The translations under genes were made by a program, and so were the position numbers. From Hydrotaea diabolus (taxonomy: Eukaryota; Arthropoda; Insecta; Diptera; Muscidae), in the NCBI GenBank assembly GCA_963513945.1, contig OY740716.1, positions 90,247,232 to 90,311,231 on the forward strand: a stretch of DNA of 64,000 bases. The letters run 5' to 3'. Below, piece by piece: positions 21,858 to 34,567 of the stretch (positions are counted from its first letter, which is position 1; each line of letters opens with the position of its first letter). The notes below the pieces were generated by a model. It was not told the DNA's origin, ran no database searches, and saw only the letters and a program-made list of their open reading frames with translations.

Positions 21858-24800
21858 GCAACCCGTACACTCGTACACCAGCCTTAACACATCGGTTGTA
21901 TCACTTTACCAATCTGGTTCATGGGTTGTGAATGGAGAAAATTTCGATTGAAAGCAAAACGTTTATGTTTGTTTTTAATCTTAAAATATTGAGTTATGCA
22001 GTTCTTGTCACAAATGAATTTAATTTGAAGCTTTGTTTACAACATTGTTTAATCAAGACTTACACGCATATTTCTGAACTCTTTAATAAACAGCATTCAT
22101 TGGCACAATGTTAAATTTCATATCTTGGCTCGTAGAGCAAAAGAGAGAAGAAGTTAGGAAAAAAAAAACTTTTAATAATCGAGTAACAGAAAATAAAGTG
22201 GAACAAAATCGTAAATAAAACTAGTTTCAGTCAGTCTTTTACTTACACATGCCACAAAGACACATAGCACTCATATAACAATAATTTATGTGGTGTCTGG
22301 TATCTATGCATATACAAACACATATAATACACATCTACATATATTTGTATACATATACAGTAAGTGACTACATATGTATGCAGAATATGTAAATTCACCT
22401 GTGAGAAAGAATTTATGAACAAAGCAAACACCAGCACCCTGCAAACATTTTCGATCCATTTAATAATTTATACATAGATTCGCTATCTGGATGAAATTCA
22501 TCGTGCACGATATATACGTACATATAGCGCCTACATAGGATCGTGCGTGGAGAGGAAATGTTCCCTGCAAAGATACATTCCTCAATTATTTAGCCAAGTC
22601 GTATTATAGCATTTTTAACGTGACGAACAAGTGTAGAGTAAATTAGTAAAATTGACCAGTTTGACAGACTATGAAAGGTATTTCATTTTAAAACAAGTAA
22701 AAACGTCGTTAAGTTCGTCCAGGCCGAACCTTACATATCCTTCACCATCCATACGCAACTTAAGCGAAAAAATGGTACGTTTTTTGAGCCCTTTATATTT
22801 GGATTCGTAGCAGAACTGGAAATAATTTTGCTAAACTCTGTCTATATATACTCTTAATAGCCTGTATAGCAACTGTGCCATTTTTTGAGGTATTTAGTGC
22901 GTCCCATTTTAACCACTGCCGGTCCACAACAATTTATTATTTGCTTAGCAAACACTGAAAAAAATGTACTTTTTAGCCATCCACCCTCCCTTTGTTGGCG
23001 GGTATACGAAGAAACTTTTTCCAAATCTTGTATCGGTGGTTGAAGTTATGTTCATTGAAAATGAAAAAAAATGTTTAAGACAGTACTATTTTTAGGGTCC
23101 TGTTTAGTCTTCAACACTATAAAAAACCGTTTCCGATTATACAATTTTAAAAAGGAATAAAATATATATATAGTTTTTCGATTCGTTGAAAAAAACACCG
23201 TTCCGCCAATTTAAAATAAAGTTTTTTGAAAATAAATAATCATATCTAAACAATCGTCAAGATGCATTTGTAAGAGTGGAATATACGATAGTGTCTCTAG
23301 TGGTGTATCTTGTTTTTGTAAAATAACCTACTATCGTAAAATGGACTTGTCGAAGTGACTTTAAAGTCACTAAATTTTGTTGGCGATAAAAACAATCATT
23401 AAAATGCTTGCAGGGCATACACATGTAGTACACCCGTATTTGCCTGTGTGCAGTTTTTAGCTTATCGGTCAAATTGCTGACGTTGTTGCTAGCAAGCTGG
23501 CAAAGAAAACGAGCCGAAACCAGCCAACAGCAATGCAGAATAAGGTTACATAGCAGTTCGTTGTCAATTTTACCACAAATGTTGCCATATGGCGCAAACT
23601 AAAAGACAAACGAAATGAAACAAAAAGCCATTTAATTTAAGCCAAAACCCAGCGATCCGCTCCGCTGAGCTCGCCAGTTCTCGGGCTTACTCAAAAACAT
23701 TCAGTTGAAGAACTTATTATGGTACAATTATGAATTTGTGCGCAAAACTTTTCAGCATACGACCGACGACAATAAATGGTCTGTCTCAATGGGACGACAG
23801 CATTGGTATCTGTAGGTCTCTTTAGCGTACAGCTGCAAATTGAACTAGCTATGGATGGAGCAGTGAGAAGACAAACAAAATGCACAACCAAAATGAAGCT
23901 GTGCATTTACAAAACAAAAGACTTAGGCAACAAACCCAGTTTATGATTTACCAAAATTTGTGTAGTCCAACAGACAAGCGGGCGGACGGACAGAATGATG
24001 GCCGGCCTCATTCATGGCTGGCTTACTTGCACATAAGCATACAATTTATTTACAATATTATTGTTATTTTAAAATTAAAATTAGTTTTCTAGAAAAGGAA
24101 ATAATACATCGTCATCGTCGCCGATCTACGTCAACCTTAATCTTGAAAATGTTCGCATGACAAACAAACATTGTCATTGTCTCATGAATAAATAATAGGC
24201 ATTTCATTTAAAGTCATCAGCTGAACTTTTTTGTTGGCTTTCTCACTGGTATATGTGTATGAATTCCAAAAACAAAAAAATATCTTAATAATAACAATAA
24301 AAAGTCGACATCTCTATGTGTTACCAAAGGCGCATATTTTTTCAAGCAGCAGCCATCAGCCACACAGACAGCACCCCAACTTGGGTCTTTAATGGCATGT
24401 TAAGAAATTCGAGAGAAAGAAATACATACTTAAGCATTTGTTGATTTTTACGACTTCAAAAGAAAACTTTCTCACGCGTCTGAGGTGCTGTTTAAATATG
24501 TACGTTTTTTGGGTTTTGGCATTCATACGAGTACGGTAGCTGCGGTAGATGTTGCCGATGAAAACCATCTTCGCTCAGCGTCAGATCCGGCAACAGCCAA
24601 GCACCAAGTAAGTAACATTTGACATGAACCTTCAGCAACCTGAATGCAAGATGAGCATACCAAGGCGAGGCACCACGTCTTTCCACGACACCATGTGTAT
24701 AAAGACAGACCCGAATAGCAAAGAAGACAATTGTCGGAGGTCTTCTGCACTTTACTAAATCGATGCCGAAGTGAAATACATACGACATACATACATACTT

Positions 24801-26056
24801 AAAGTATGTGATAAAATCTCTGTACCTTTTTCCAAATTTCACACTATATGCATTAGGCAGGCAATTGCTTAGGTAATCAACCGTTTTCAGGTGTTATCTT
24901 CGCCGATATTTCATTAATCGAAAGTGATTGTTGAAGCACGGGATTGTTGTCATTTATGGCAAACCACTGATTTATTGGGGATAGCAGACTGTCTACTCTT
25001 GCCATTGGTTAAGCGGTAGAAATATTAGTTATCGGGATCATTCGAAAGGCAATTATCTGTAATTAACTCAAATAGCATACTAAACCAAAAGCAAAATTCG
25101 TTGAGGAACAACAAAATGTGAAAGTGGCGCATACTGCAATCGTTAAACTCGACTAAGATATTATCACAGTGTGCACCGGCTCACACACATACACACTCGT
25201 ACTACATGTTTTGCTATAATCGAAAATTAAGTGTTTCAAACCAAATATATCACCATCGAAATCAATACAAACACTTGCCCGGGGTTCTATAGTTAGTTTC
25301 GTTTCAAAAATAGAAGGAAGATTTGAACCGCCCCATTTCCTAGGGCATACACCTCAGCCAGTATTTGTCGTGTTGTGCGCTCTTATTATTTATGGTAGCA
25401 TGAGTGATAAGTTCAGGAACTCTGTGTTTTTGTCAAAGTCCTTAAGTGACCCTGACCTGAGTCAAGTCAAAGTCGTTATTCTTCTCATACACCATTCAGA
25501 CGCTGTTATCTAATATTCCCATCCTATGTGCCTGTAAGTTTGTGTATCTTGTAAGGACACCCAGGATCTAAATAATCTTCATTTTGCCCGTGTTAGGCAA
25601 TGTTCTAGTCCTGTCCTCGTCCCTGTTGCCCCTCAGATTCTTTGTTGTCTTTCCAAGGGTTGAAGTATTCCATAACGTGGGTATCACAGATATGAAATAA
25701 AAAGTAACAAAGCCTAACAAATTGGAAAAAATAAGTTATTTTAAAATAAACCTATGGGCTTAGGAGTATGAATTGGAACTTTATTTAGACTAACAAAAGA
25801 ATGATAGTACATAGTAGCCATAACACCATAACAGTTCTCTAGGACAATCAATAACCTTTCGAATTTAAAAAAAATCAGTGATGGATATCTGCAAACTTTT
25901 TTACGATACGCCTTTTTATCAGGTGACTTCTGCGTGGCAAATTAGCCGCTATTTATGTTAATTACTTTCATACAATACTAAGAGTGAATGTTATGAAAAC
26001 TTCAAACAAAATATGTATAAAGGAGTAGTCACGAATATGTTCTTCAAATATATAAA
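21858..26056. other. Long stretch without recognised gene or mobile element
   Basis: 4.2 kb of apparently low-copy sequence. There are short frames only; the two overlapping minus-strand frames at 24842-24492 (116 codons) and 24792-24523 (89 codons) show no domain and are likely chance. Around 22680-22760 a GTAAAAACGTCGTTAAGTTC stretch resembles a common dipteran dispersed repeat. The less AT-rich pieces at 23440-23540 and 24530-24720 carry no supported exon. It may hold intronic regulatory DNA of the PTB gene, but that is inference. Confidence 0.45.
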
Positions 26057-26759
26057 GAGTGATCCATCTAAAGGTATTTTTTCAGAACAAAAACAGGATA
26101 TAAAAATTCAAATCAAGTGTGGAATCTTTACGAGTATTGCTTATTCAAAAGGACATTTTATGGCGTTTATTTTTTGAAAATAATTTCCTTCAAATGTTGG
26201 CAACTGTATTATGGAAATGAGCGTTCGGTGAAAACGGGAACATCCGCTGCTTTCGATCGAAATTTTGTTTAGTGATAAGGCCCATTTCTGGCACAACGGC
26301 AAAGTCAAAAAACACAATTGCCGCATTTGGGCTGAAGAGCAACAAGAAGAGGTTCATGAGGTGCCATTATACCCAGAGAAAACCACGGTTTGGTGCGGTT
26401 TCACGTTTTGGACAGGTGAGTTGACCGCCTAAATCGGGAGATATCACACCTTTAGACATTTTTCTTTGGGGTTACGTAAAGTCCAAAGTCTATGCTGACA
26501 AACCAGCTACGATTCAGGTTTTGGAAGCCAACATTGCGCGTGTCATTAAAGCCATACCCGTCGAAATGCTCGAACGAGTCATTTAAAATTGGACCCTCAG
26601 AATGGACCTGAGGCGTAGTTAGGCCAACATTTGAAGGAAATTATATTTAAAAAATAAATGCCATAAAATGTCCTTTCAAATTACCAATAAAGATTCCACA
26701 TTTGATTTGAATTTATATATTTTCTCTGTTCTAAAAAAATACCTCTAGATGGATCACCC
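26057..26759 (+). mobile_element. Tc1/mariner-superfamily element, rearranged copy F
   Basis: 703 bp with ends GAGTGATCCATC and GATGGATCACCC. The inverted arms extend to about 140 bp (26057-26201 and 26623-26759). The left arm contains the inverted end of the transposase gene. Inside, one open stretch reads PLYPEKTTVWCG, then a deletion, then frameshifted remains of TPLDIFLWGYVKSKVYADKP near 26448-26505. It shares the TGTATTATGGAAATGAGCGT junction with copies at 990, 33650 and 37565. TA flanks are not preserved. Confidence 0.83.
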
Positions 26760-29700
26760 AAATGACATAAAAGTTATGGGAGTTGTAAAGTTTTCTGTTT
26801 GGCTTATTGTCGAAAAAAATAAAACACGGAAGCAGTTAACTCTTTGCCAAAAATCTAAGAGAACAGAAAAACGAGTTGCAGCCGAAATCTCTAAAGATCA
26901 AAATAATGAAGTTGAACCCCTAGTTCTAACTGCATCTATTGCTGCTCGTAAATGTTACTAATTATATTTAGCAGTGGTTTGAAAAGAAACTGTCAGTACT
27001 CTAACTAAAGCTCCGAAAATACGAAAACTAATTTTAAGAGTCACACCAACTAAGCTCGTATCTGCTGATGGAGAGCTAGCCTTATTTTAGAAACCAGTTT
27101 ATTGAAGGAGCAATATTGCATAAGCAATAAAAACAAAATAAGTAATTGCGAGATATATCCTCTTTATAGAGAACTTACATGTACTAAATATATAAGTAAA
27201 TGCAGACCAGACGGAGTAATCGTTACTGCACCATTAGCGACAGTTGCACTGGAAATAATACTGAAGCATACATCCAAAAGAATAATAGACATGCAAGAGG
27301 ATGTCATATCCATATTAATGTAAACAATACAAAAGAAGTTTTATACGCAGGTCTAATTGTCAGTTATGGATTCTACAGCACTACGGGTTATACAAACTAT
27401 AAAAGCAACATTTTGAAAAGACGAGTTCGTCTTAAAATTGTGACACCTGTCTGTTGGTTACAACAATTACTCGTATACCTTGCGTTTAATAAAATCGTTC
27501 GGACATATTTTATGGAACAATGGTACACCACAATCTAGTCGATTTTGTCCAACATTAAAAATAGAATACACAAAAAAAACTAAATACATTATTTAAAAAG
27601 AAAAGGAAAATGTAGAAGAAGAAATAATTTCTTTATATGCTTTTGAGGTAACACTTGGAGGGAAAAAACTTTGTGCGTTTAATTTAAGTTGTATTTAACT
27701 TTAAATATTTTGACTCAAGCTAGTCAGACATGCGGTCCTACACCAAAGGGTTTTATGAGCATAACAGATTTCGAAAACCATAAATATAAATACAAAATAT
27801 GGCCTAAGTCCACCGCATTGCAGGATCCGTTTTTTGTTGAAGTTGTAAATGCTGGTTCTAAATTTGACATTAAAAAGAGGCAAAAAACACTTAAAACTGA
27901 CAAAGCGTTAGGAAGGCTGATACCCAACAGTTATTTTGGGTTGAAATTGGTTTGCATGTGGATAAGCCTAAGACGGCGCATTCGAAGAACATTTAAACTT
28001 TTCTAAAATTACGGGCATTGACAAATAACTCTTTTTCAATTTAAAAGTCATTTTAGTATGTTTATCATGTCAGCTTCTTAAGATTCGAGTACATTTTAAG
28101 TCTTTTGCTTTTAAACGACCAATGTTCATCCAGAATTATCCATGGTTACCATCGACAGCTACTGTACTGTGTACGTTCTTGAGCATTCGCAGCAAATTAT
28201 TGAGTCGACTATGCTCCCAGTAGGATGCTTTGGTAAGGATAGATGGCTTTATGCACGAAAATAGTCGTGTGAATAACTTGACAGACGTTTTTAAATGAGC
28301 ATTGGACACAAAAGGCTGCTTATATTTGCAGCCTTTTGTTGAATAAACGCATCAAGCACTAACTGAAATTAATACTTCCACCAGAAGTGATAGAATTACT
28401 GAGATCGAATGAAAATTGACAAAAAGACGAAAAAAAAATTCCGAAAGCAAAGATGAAAAAATGGAGAACTGCGGAGTTTTGAATCCATCTTTTTTAAATC
28501 AAGTTAACGATTTGGGGCAAATAAAATTTTTGTATAAAATCCCAAACTTTGTTTGTTAATTTTGCTTGCTAACATAAATTTCTACTGTTATCTATAAAAG
28601 TTACCCTAAAATAAATGTAGTGAAATAACAGATTGGAACACCAGATAGTCTAACAAAGATCTAAAAAACCCTCGAAACCTGTTTGGAACTTATTATTAGT
28701 AAATTTTCAAGTTTACTTTATTAATAGTTTTTTTGAGTGTATGAAAAACTTAAAGGTGTCCCTCCCTCCCTCTTAATAGTCTTCTGAAAGCCATGCCGCA
28801 ATACTTATATCTTTAAAATTGGTCTTGCCGTTTGGCTGAAATTAAACAAAAAAAGGGTACAATTTCCTACATCGCGACGGTTGGACCAACATGGCTGGAT
28901 CATTTAAAAATTTAACGACGATCAATAGTATGTATACTTGATGGGATCACCGATCAACATTTCATGGTGTTGCAAATGGAATGACAAATTTAGTATACTC
29001 GTAGACTAAATTTTTAGTGATTGATAACCGGAGCAAAAAGCCTTGGCCCAAGGGATTAAAAATCATTTTTTTCCTGTAAAAAATGTTCTTTAATTCGATT
29101 TTTATTTATTTTTTTTCGAATAAATGTGTCATTCTATTTCGGCTTTCTTTGTTGTACGAGTATATGATATGTGTGCAAACTATCGATTATCAATTTAATT
29201 CATACTAATTTGTCAGAGGTCAAAGCCCACTCACTGATTTTAACTAATTTTTTTTGTTTGTTTCTTAAAAACAAACCGTAAACAAAATGGATCCAATTTA
29301 ACAGTTTTTACCGAATTTGGGTACAACCTAAATACGTAATACATTCTCGGACATTAGCAAACTTATTCCATCGGAAAACATTGAATAGAAATAAAAGGCT
29401 CTGGAACGATTTGAAATGTCCTCACGACTCCAAATAAGCTGTATTTCGTGTAACCGTTATTGGAGATATTTATGTTTTTGATTTAAGTGGTGCCTAGGAA
29501 AAAATGAAGTCAAGAGCGCAAATCGCATTATTCTTGTTTTCTATAAATTCCAAATTCCGATCACGCTCATAAAGTGCCTCTTTGTACTTGTGAAGCTACC
29601 TTAAAGATTCAAGGATATCTACTGACTTGTCATATGATATTGGATAAATATATTTCAAATAAATTGCGAATATAGAAAAGGTGCCAAAAATTATATTTTC

Positions 29701-30565
29701 GAATAAAGAAGAGGTGCCGAAAAAGGTATTTATGGGCCACATGAGTTGTATAGTCCAGCAACTTTATCCTGTCGTGAGGAATTAAGCGCTTTGAAAACAA
29801 CAACCACCGTTTAATCCATCGATTGTTTGAATTTACTGTAAATACAGAAGTAATTAGATAAAATGCGAGGCTTTTGGTGTAGCTAGGTAAGTAAATATAT
29901 TGTACTATTTCTCTTAAATCTGTGCCAACTTATTTGTAACTGTAATAGTATTTCCCGAGATTTGAAGAAATTACATGCGGAAATTTAAAGATCAACGGCA
30001 AAATTCAAGGAGATATGTGCCAGTGAAATCTATCACTCAGCTAGTGCTCCTAAGGCGATCGGTGCAACGAAATCTTAGCAAAATATTTCTTCTCACTCCA
30101 AAAAATCAATCATAAAACGATGATTAAAGAGTCCAATTCCTCCAAGTAATTTGTGATTTTAGACCCTTCAAAGGAAACTCCGAGTGAATTTATTTGCCTT
30201 AAATGTTTATACAGGCAAAACGGAAACAAGTTCCCTATCAATATTAATCAAAATTATATTTCTTTACAACGCAAAATGGAGAACACAATTTAAAAATAAG
30301 TATACATACTCTCTAGGTTTATTACTAAAAACCAAAAGTATTTGAATATTGGATCTTTACAATAAAAAAGACAACGAAATGCAAACTCGCTTTGTCTCAA
30401 AATGCTAATGATTTGGTGTGTCTGAATAAATTTCATTCCAATGAATCTGCTTAAAGAAACAAATGAGAAGCCTCACCTTTAAAAACAACTCAAAAAACAA
30501 ATATCTACACATACAAATGAATGCATGCATGAACGAGTACACAATAAAAATTTCACATAGCAAAC
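26760..30565. other. Long stretch without recognised gene
   Basis: Short frames only; the longest are 112 codons at 27200-27538 and 105 codons at 27689-28006, both plus strand, with no recognisable domain. The latter (MSITDFENHKYKYKIWPK) has fairly normal amino-acid composition and could be an unknown degraded gene. Near 28915-29000 a GACGATCAATAGTATGTATA block matches dispersed repeats at 49950 and 52075. A perfect hairpin lies at 28308-28339. Confidence 0.4.
28308..28339. other. Perfect 12 bp stem hairpin
   Basis: ACAAAAGGCTGC and its exact complement GCAGCCTTTTGT flank an 8-base loop TTATATTT. It resembles a terminator or small-RNA hairpin in shape, but in an animal genome it is more likely the scar of an inverted duplication. 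No neighbouring gene explains it. Confidence 0.6.
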
Positions 30566-30755
30566 AATAGTGGTGTTTTAGTTCAAGCCTCAATAAATAT
30601 GAATGGCTCCAACAAATTATTTTTCTAAAAAATTTTTTCCAGAATCGAGTTCTGCAGATATACTCAAAATAGATACATTTTGTAACAAATGACCTTACTT
30701 TTGCGGTTTTGCTATCCATTCTAATTAATCGAGGTTTAAAAAAAACACCACTAAT
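30566..30755. mobile_element. Small non-autonomous TIR element (MITE), copy 2
   Basis: 190 bp. Left end AATAGTGGTGTTTTAG, right end complement AATATTAGTGGTGTTTT-like. The inner GCCTCAATAA / TTAATCGAGG match the ends of the 15361-15638 copy, as does the internal CAACAAATTATTTTTCTAAAA. It is shorter by an internal deletion. No coding capacity. Confidence 0.68.
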
Positions 30756-32298
30756 ATTGAAATCACACCTTTTGTTTCCGAAGACGAAATCGAAAGCATC
30801 GTCATCTGCCTAATCAACTACAGGCTAAATCTCAAATGCGGAAAAAATATTTGTGATTAGAAATTCGTAAGCATTATTTGAAAAAAAATAACTATGCTCT
30901 AAGGTACATTTACTAGAAGGGCGGCTAACAAATTATGGGAACATTATTTGTAACTAGAAATCAGATAAATTGTAACTAGAAATCAGAAATCAAACAAGTA
31001 CTTTTTTTGCCTAAGGTATCATTTAAGACTTATGAATGACCCATCGAATGTTTCCGGTATGTGGACAAGCACTGTTTTCGGATATAACGATCTTATTTTG
31101 ATTGGAAGAGAAATTATAAGTTCACAAAATATAAACGTAGCGTTCGTAGAACAAATTATAGCTGGCTGGAAGTCCAAGTCGTGCGTCTTAAAGCCGGTTC
31201 GGCGCCGCCTTCGACTATCTATTTTAGTGCGAGCCGGCAACGAAAGCAGCGGCTTGTCACGCCACATAAATTTCAGTCGATTTTATTGCCAAAGTTTATG
31301 TTAAATTCAGACATGCATTGAATTTGTGACTTTTCTTGTAGATCGATATAAAGAAATCTAAAAGAGGAGTTTGGGCATTTACATAGTGCGTATCAAAATT
31401 CAGTGATTATTGTTTGCTAGGGATCGGAATTCTATGCAAATGCATATTTTTTTATCGCCATTCTAAAAGTAACTGAGTTTATATCTTTGCAAATCAATTA
31501 TGTTGAAATAAAATGCCTTTAAGTTGTAAAGGCATATTTTAGCAAAACTTATTTTTTGGTAAGGAATTAACTTTTTGTGCATATTTTATAAAAGTAAAAA
31601 GTTTTAATGCATGTTTTATGCAAAATGCCACCTTTTTATAACACGTAAACTGTACGTCAATAATAATTAAATAATAACGTCCCTACCAAAAACTAAAACA
31701 ATAAAATGAACCTCAAATCGCAACATGGATTAAGAAAAGATTCAATTCAATTAAAGAACACGAGTGGTTTTATCTTTTAGCCACGGAAATAAAACAAAAA
31801 ATGATGTTAAGAGGTATTCGTACAGACAACAATTTTTAAAAATAATTCTGTATTCCAGAAGATCTAACTTGTCTCATTTAAAAATGACCCTTGTTCTTTC
31901 CTTAGTGCAGTGTTTTCGTTCACAACATGTAAAATTTTTTGAGTCCAATTAAATTAAAGATGCATATTTTTTATTCTGCTTATTTAAGCTAAATCAGCAT
32001 TTTTCACAAATGCTTGTTGTGCACATCGTACACAACTTTTAATGTGTGTATGATAATTGACATTCCGAGCCCACTACTGCCAATTTTGAGTCTCAGCGTA
32101 AATTATTGAACGACACCCGTCCAAAACGACCATGTCCAACCCATAGTGAGAGGAGCATTTTGCTTTGAAGGCTTACAAGATCTAACACGTTGTAAAGGCT
32201 ACGCCGTTAGACCTGCATTTACGCTTATAAAGTATTTCGTTCAATGGGTTCAGCAACAGCCTTATGAAGATCCGCAGTCGGTTGATCCGATTACATAA
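30756..32298. other. No recognised gene
   Basis: AT-rich apart from a less AT-rich island at 31150-31280 (GGTTCGGCGCCGCC), where both strands are open for 80-90 codons without a recognisable domain. No splice sites or repeat ends could be supported. Confidence 0.4.
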
Positions 32299-32767
32299 GT
32301 GACAGCGCATATAGAAAGGGACCTAAGGAAAATTCAATTTTCACTTTTTTTTTGATGTAGATCCCATGCCCCAAAAGTGTTCCCTTCTAGAGTTATGCGC
32401 GTTTTATGAAAGTGATGGTACACCAATAATACACGTACTTAAATCTTTAAAATGGCTCTCCTGAACAAAACTGGTTTTTACCCTTAGGTCCCTTTCTATT
32501 TTGCGCGTCACATAATATGTGACGAAAGGGACCTGAGGTTAAAAACCAGTTTAGTTCAGGAGAGTCATTTGATATATTAGGTCCCTTTCTATTTGCGCTT
32601 AGAATCGTCGACTTCACATTCATAAAACGCGCATATCTCTGGGAGGGAACTTTTTTGGGGCAAGGGATCGGTCTCATTCGATGCTCAGATGTTGTCCACA
32701 TCAAAAAAAAGAAAAAAATTAAAATTGATTTTTTTACCCTTAGGTCCCTTTCTCTATGCGCTGTCAC
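32299..32767. mobile_element. Foldback-type element with nested inverted repeats
   Basis: 469 bp that is almost wholly palindromic. Ends: GTGACAGCGCATATAGAAAG (32299-32318) and the complement of GTGACAGCGCATAGAGAAAG (32748-32767). Further in, both arms share a block with ATGCGCGTTTTATGAA. The inner arms share CTCTCCTGAACAAAACTGG and GGTCCCTTTC. The centre is GTCACATAATATGTGAC near 32508-32524. The word AGAAAGGGACCTAAGG recurs in each arm. A 136-codon minus-strand frame (32857-32447) is only a reading of the repeat. Class unknown. Confidence 0.78.
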
Positions 32768-32916
32768 ATATACGTTTCGCCCTTGGTGTGAGACGGCTAT
32801 TTTCATGTAATAAAGGGTGCTTAAATTTAAAGGGCCGATGTTGAATGTGTACCACACCTAAACATCAATTTATTTTCTGCATTTCATTTGATTTTTCTCA
32901 ATTTCAGACTCAATTT

Positions 32917-33235
32917 GAACCATGGAAAGATGAAAAATCAATTTTCGCAGGAAATCATCTTCAATTATGAGGCACATTTTCAGCTCAGTGGATTTGTCAA
33001 TAAACAGAATTGCCGCATTTGGGCGAACGATAATCCAATAGTGATTGTCGAAAAACAATGCACCCACAAAGAGTGACTGTTTAGTGCGGTTTATGGGCTG
33101 GTGGCCGTATTTTTTTCCAAAGTTAGGGCTGGTGTTCGCTATCGTAACTTTTTATGGCCCGAAACAGAATGGTGCCACTTGCCACACAGCTAACAAAACA
33201 ATGGCTATTTTGCGCGACAAATTAACATCGGCCTT
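32917..33235 (+). pseudogene. Degenerate Tc1/mariner-like transposase fragment
   Basis: From 32933 the frame reads NQFSQEIIFNYEAHFQLSG, then VNKQNCRIWANDNP, equivalent to the family's block FSDEAHFWLNG...NKQNCRIW. It then shifts frame: LWAGG-like remains at 33085-33105, and QNGATCHTANKTMAILRDKL at 33168-33227 (second catalytic block, Asp replaced by Asn). Large internal deletions; no ends found. It is diverged from the nearby copy at 33650, so it is an independent, older insertion. Confidence 0.72.
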
Positions 33236-33342
33236 AAAATTTAACCACCTTTTAGATGGGTTGCATTTAGAAGAGCAATTTAATAATTCATTTTCGTTAG
33301 ATTTTGAAATTTGTTAAATTTAAATTTGTATGCCTACAAATG

Positions 33343-33515
33343 TCTTCAAGGAAAGAAATGTTTCCCCAATATGGGGTGGTCGCAGTTAGACTCAATAATA
33401 AAGTAAATTCGTTTGCAAAAGTTGGTGAAATCATTGGAGTAAGTAAGGCTAATGTGAAGATCATAGTTGAAAATTATAATACTACTGGATTGTAAAGGGT
33501 AGGCCATTTAAAATT
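33343..33515 (+). pseudogene. Possible Tc1-like helix-turn-helix fragment
   Basis: The open frame 33340-33495 reads GVVAVRLNNKVNSFAKVGEIIGVSKANVKIIVENYNTTG, followed by a stop and GRPF. The pattern of a first helix, then IGVSKANVKIIVENY and a G-R-P box, is that of the N-terminal HTH of Tc1-like transposases. No catalytic part follows. The order (HTH after a catalytic fragment) shows it is not from the same copy as 32917-33235. Moderate-to-low certainty, because the match is by pattern only. Confidence 0.4.
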
Positions 33516-33649
33516 TTAACTAACAATGCATTTCTTTGACTTTGAAAGGTAGAATAACATTAATTTTTTTTTCAGGCTTATGTTTGACATTTGCATAATG
33601 GGACGCTCTACGCTCGAACAAAACTAGGAAAAATTAAAAACTGGGAAAC

Positions 33650-34567
33650 ATTAAAAACTAGATGTATTTTTTACAAAATAAAAAAAAATACTAAAATTCA
33701 AATCAAGTGTGGAATCTTTAGTGTTCGTACGAAACAACATTTTATGCCATTTACTTTTTGAATATAATTACCTTCAAATGTTGGCAACTGTAATATGGAA
33801 ATGAGCGTTCGGCGAAAACCAGCAGATACGCTGTTTTCGACTAAAGTTGTGTTCAGTCATGAGGCTTATTTCTGGCGCAACGGCAACGTCAATAAACAAA
33901 ATTGCCGCATTGGGGCTGAAGAGGAACCAGAAGAGGTCCAAGAGGTGCCATTATATCCAGAGAAAACCACGGTTTGGTGCGGTTTATGGGCTGGTGGAAT
34001 TATCTGTCCATATTTTTTAAAAAATGATGATGGTCGATGGTCAATGGTGCTGCTCGCTATTGCTCTATCATAGCGGACTTTTCACTACCTGAAATTGAGG
34101 CCCGTATTCTTGACGACATTTTGTTTTAACAGGACGGTGCCACTTGCCATGCATCTGGTCCAGCAATGGATCAAGTGAGAGGTAATTTTGAAGAGCAGCT
34201 AATTTCACATTTTGGACCAGTGAATTGGCAGTCTGGATCGTGTGATATCTCACCTTCAGACTTTTTTCTTTGGAGCTACGAAAAGTCCAAAGTCTATGCT
34301 GGCAACCCAGCTATGATTCAGGTCTCGGAAGCCAACATTACGCGTTCCATTTACGCCATACCGGTCGAAATGCTTGAATGAGTCATCCAAAATTGCACCC
34401 TCAGAATGGACAACTTGAGGCGTAGTTGCGGCCAACATTTAAAGGAAATTACATTAAAACAAATAAATGGCATGAAATTTCCTTCGAATGAATAAAAAAG
34501 ATTCCACACTCGATTTGAATTTTAGTATTTTTTTATTTTGAAAAAATACCTCTAGATGAATCCCCCC
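33650..34567 (+). mobile_element. Tc1/mariner-superfamily element, rearranged copy H
   Basis: About 918 bp. The ends are diverged (left CTAGATGTATTTTTTAC, right ACCTCTAGATGAATCCCCCC), but the long arms 33650-33784 and 34432-34567 match as inverted repeats and match copies A, F and I. It has the most complete transposase of the four: SHEAYFWRNGNVNKQNCRIG to VWCGLWAGGIICPYFLKNDD (33855-34030), the QDGATCH block near 34131, and DISPSDFFLWSYEKSKVYA at 34244-34300. The N-terminal HTH half is absent. Several frameshifts. Confidence 0.83.
33795..34383 (+). pseudogene. Transposase catalytic region, decayed
   Basis: Three frames together cover the catalytic core. Segment 1 (33795-34073) has the block equivalent to SDEAHFW, with SHEAYFW replacing the Asp. 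Segment 2 near 34120-34160 carries the QDGATCH block with the second catalytic Asp. Segment 3 (34166-34381) carries SCDISPSDFFLW with the third Asp. The end, IPVEMLE, is followed by a stop where other copies continue to the C-terminus. Not functional. Confidence 0.8.

Noticed and set aside
24492..24842. Two overlapping minus-strand frames of 116 and 89 codons
   Set aside because: They overlap in different frames and neither shows a domain or splice context.
32447..32857. 136-codon minus-strand frame
   Set aside because: Reads through the foldback element; the palindrome keeps it open by chance.
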